7,405 bases of DNA from UBA7374 sp965660635 (GTDB lineage Bacteria; Verrucomicrobiota; Verrucomicrobiia; Opitutales; Coraliomargaritaceae), in contig CBFIAS010000059.1 of assembly GCA_965660635.1 (NCBI GenBank), forward strand, positions 1 through 7,405, in the 5' to 3' direction. The notes beneath the pieces were generated by a model. The model was not told where the DNA came from and did not search any database. It saw nothing but the letters and a program-made list of their open reading frames with translations. The position numbers and the translations under genes were made by a program. Each line of letters begins with the position of its first letter. Within the stretch, counting starts at the first letter, position 1. Shown here in pieces: positions 5,921 to 7,405 of this stretch.

Positions 5921-5984
5921 AATCGTAATCCAAATCCAAATCGGCGAAGCGGAAATCGCACTCGATTTGGATGCCGATTTGGAT
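5921..5984. repeat. AATCNN hexamers with nested inverted repeat (possible bidirectional terminator)
   Basis: Four tandem hexamers AATCGT, AATCCA, AATCCA, AATCGG occupy 5921-5944. The 11-mer ATCCAAATCGG (5934-5944) has a perfect inverted copy at 5974-5984. A second inverted copy of 10 bases (5963-5972) pairs with 5934-5943 and is extended inward by GCGA (5944-5947) with TCGC (5956-5959), giving a 14-bp stem with a 3-nt bulge and an 8-nt loop. Two alternative stems are therefore possible. No T-run follows in either direction, so a terminator role is plausible from the convergent position but not proven; a dispersed genomic repeat is the alternative. Confidence 0.65.
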
Positions 5985-6064
5985 CATAAGCATACTTGCG
6001 CATAAGAACCTGCTCTGCTGTGCGCCAGGGAGATGCCTGCCGGATCCATGGAGGCGTGATTGAG

Positions 6065-6077
6065 TCCGGTGACCGGA
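6065..6077. repeat. Short palindrome abutting a stop codon
   Basis: TCCGGTGACCGGA is a 13-bp inverted repeat (5-bp stem, TGA loop) directly after the TAA stop of the minus-strand gene. It could be a small 3'-end hairpin; there is no T-run. Confidence 0.35.
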
Positions 6078-6542
6078 TTAGTCTGCTTCGACCAACTCGT
6101 AGGAGGAGGTAAAATAGATCGTTCGCTGGCTGGTGGTGACGGCCAGCTTGATCCGCTTGTCGTCGAGGGGCCGGATGGTGCAGACGATCTTGTGGATTTC
6201 GCCGGGATTCTTCTCGCTGTGGCCCTCGCCGGTGAGGATGCCGCCCTCCTCGCTGATGCGTTCGAGGGGCATGTCAATGGGCAGGGTAATACGCCCGTGG
6301 TCGCCCTTCGACTTGAAGAGGGGGACATCGATCACGTAGTCGCCAACGAGCACGCCATCCTCCTGGATAAGCCGGCCAACAGAGAGCTTCACGGCGAGGA
6401 GGCCGACGCGGCACTTTGCATCCTCGATGCGGAAGGCAACCTGGTCGATTTCTCCGGCGGGGAGCTTGTGGGAAATGCAATGCGCGGCCTGTGCGGCAAC
6501 GAGCGCGAGGAGGCCAAGGCAGGAGAACAACCGCATCGTCAT
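6078..6542 (-). CDS. Small predicted secreted protein of unknown function
   Basis: I do not recognise this 154-residue protein. It begins with a signal-peptide-like N-terminus: an Arg at position 4, a hydrophobic core LFSCLGLLALVAA (5-17) and a plausible cleavage after AQA (17-19). A Cys at 22 follows, but AAH-C does not fit a lipobox well. The remainder is predicted by eye to be beta-rich and charged (for example YVIDVPLF at 69-76, RITLPIDMP at 84-92 and RTIYFTSSYELVEAD at 140-154), with Cys at 44 and 121 in the mature part. ATG 6542 lies 7 bp after the aminomutase stop, so the two are probably co-transcribed; a second in-frame ATG at 6536 is also possible. A periplasmic or outer-membrane-associated location is inferred from the signal sequence only. 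Confidence 0.72.
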   Translation of the reverse strand: MTMRLFSCLGLLALVAAQAAHCISHKLPAGEIDQVAFRIEDAKCRVGLLAVKLSVGRLIQEDGVLVGDYVIDVPLFKSKGDHGRITLPIDMPLERISEEGGILTGEGHSEKNPGEIHKIVCTIRPLDDKRIKLAVTTSQRTIYFTSSYELVEAD

Positions 6543-6549
6543 AGCTTAA

Positions 6550-7405
6550 CTAGAAAGCAGGCAGGGGCGTTTGTTCCGTCCAATCTGCCGGGGCCGCTGA
6601 TTCCGTTTGGCCGTTGACCGGGTAGCGGAAGCGGCGTCCTTCGTAGTTGCGCAATACAATGGCCTCCTCGGAGATGCTTTCGACATAATCCGGGTTGAGG
6701 GGGATCTTGCCACCGCCGCCGGGGGCGTCGATGACGAATTGGGGCAGGGCGTATCCGGTGGTGTGGCCGCGCAGGGCGCGGATAATCTCGATGCCCTCGC
6801 GTGGATCGGTGCGCAGGTGGGCGCTCCCGGTGATGAGGTCGCACTGGTAGAGGTAGTAGGGCCGAACCCGCATCATGAGCAGGCGATGGATGAGGGAACG
6901 CATGGTATCGGCATCGTTGTTGACCCCCTTGAGCAGGACCGACTGGTTGCCCAGTGGCACTCCGGCAAAGGCCAGCCGCTCGCAGGCCTCGCGCAGTTCG
7001 AGGGTGCATTCATTGGGATGGTTCACATGGATGCTCATCCAGACTGGTCCGTGGCGGCGGAAAATATCGCAGAGCTCCGGCGTGACCCGCTGGGGAAGGA
7101 AGACGGGGATGCGGGAACCGATCCGGATAAACTCGACATGGGGAATCTTTCGCAGCTCACCCAGCAGGTAATCGAGCTTGTTGTCGGAGAGGAGGAGAGG
7201 ATCCCCTCCGCTGAGAAGCACGTCGCGGACCTGCGGAGTATTGCGGATGTACTCGAGCCCCGTCTCCAGTTCCGGGTGGAAGTTGTAGTCCTGCGCGTTG
7301 GAGACGAGTCGGCTGCGGGTGCAGTAGCGGCAGTAGGCGGCGCATCGATCGGTTACTAGAAAGAGCACACGATCCGGGTAGCGGTGGACGATGCCTTTGA
7401 CCGGC
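6550..7405 (-). CDS. kamA: Lysine 2,3-aminomutase-family radical SAM enzyme, N-terminus cut by window edge
   Basis: This family moves the alpha-amino group of lysine to the beta carbon (L-lysine to beta-lysine) using S-adenosylmethionine, a 4Fe-4S cluster and pyridoxal phosphate. The frame stays open to the right edge, reading PVKGIVHRYPDRVLFLVTDR, so the true start lies outside; the GTG at 7368 is internal. The cluster motif CxxxCxxC is at 7344-7321 (CAAYCRYC, then TRSR). DAPGGGGKIPL carries the pyridoxal phosphate lysine (codon 6708-6706), and the two substrate aspartates (the Asp of CDL and the Asp of DAPGGGGK, 37 residues apart) match Clostridium D293 and D330. EpmB-type enzymes lack the GGGGK loop. 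The C-terminal zinc cysteines of the clostridial enzyme are absent. Possible roles are beta-lysine for a compatible solute or for modification of elongation factor P; neither partner gene is in view. Confidence 0.9.
   Translation of the reverse strand, partial: PVKGIVHRYPDRVLFLVTDRCAAYCRYCTRSRLVSNAQDYNFHPELETGLEYIRNTPQVRDVLLSGGDPLLLSDNKLDYLLGELRKIPHVEFIRIGSRIPVFLPQRVTPELCDIFRRHGPVWMSIHVNHPNECTLELREACERLAFAGVPLGNQSVLLKGVNNDADTMRSLIHRLLMMRVRPYYLYQCDLITGSAHLRTDPREGIEIIRALRGHTTGYALPQFVIDAPGGGGKIPLNPDYVESISEEAIVLRNYEGRRFRYPVNGQTESAAPADWTEQTPLPAF

Larger units (their letters stand above)
5871..6077. other. Non-coding gap between convergent genes
   Basis: This 207-bp gap separates the 3' ends of menB and the small secreted-protein gene. 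It holds a direct repeat TCAGTTA (5884-5890, 5897-5903), hexamer repeats and a nested inverted repeat (5921-5984), and a palindrome next to the opposite stop codon (6065-6077). I see no gene in it. Confidence 0.75.

Noticed and set aside
6607..7359. Plus-strand 250-codon frame opposite the aminomutase
   Set aside because: The minus strand has an intact radical SAM motif and pyridoxal phosphate site; the plus frame is a shadow of it.
1..7405. Defence island, prophage, toxin-antitoxin or CRISPR content
   Set aside because: No transposase, integrase, repeat-spacer structure or toxin-like small gene pair is visible; all genes look like chromosomal housekeeping or metabolic genes.

Overview
The window is high-GC DNA with gene-dense, mostly operonic bacterial coding sequence. 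All genes look chromosomal and housekeeping-like. A Gram-negative bacterium is indicated by a TolQ/TolR/TolA-like envelope energisation set and by MenB (menaquinone). The weak Shine-Dalgarno signals, the style of the sugar kinase and the A/T-containing hexamer repeats in an otherwise GC-rich genome make me lean to Verrucomicrobiota (Opitutae-like). That assignment is inference, not proof. I see no rRNA, tRNA, CRISPR array, insertion sequence or phage gene.

Left block (1-2366, minus strand): a PfkB-type sugar kinase, thymidylate kinase (tmk) and the DNA polymerase III delta' subunit (holB, running off the left edge) form a compact cluster. The first two genes are 3 bp apart, and tmk and holB overlap by 26 bp. 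tmk-holB is a classic DNA-replication pair; the sugar kinase at the head is the unusual member.

Middle block (2501-4417, plus strand), divergent from the first: a TolQ/ExbB-type channel protein, a TolR/ExbD protein and a TonB/TolA-type periplasm-spanning protein, closely spaced. Together they would couple the proton gradient to the outer membrane. TolB and Pal, the usual partners, do not follow. The TolQ-like protein has Gly where E. coli ExbB/TolQ have a conserved membrane Glu.

Right-centre block (4449-5870, plus): a MarR-family regulator followed by menB (1,4-dihydroxy-2-naphthoyl-CoA synthase). Each gene is preceded by the same 12-bp inverted repeat CTTGA-N2-TCAAG, so the MarR protein probably controls both itself and menB. 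This is the most interesting regulatory arrangement in the window.

Right block (6078-7405, minus, convergent with menB): a lysine 2,3-aminomutase-family radical SAM enzyme (5' end beyond the right edge) and, 7 bp after it, a small unrecognised secreted protein. The 207-bp gap between the convergent ends holds tandem AATCNN hexamers and a strong nested inverted repeat. No complete novel system is evident; the findings are local oddities in recognisable genes plus the MarR/menB circuit.
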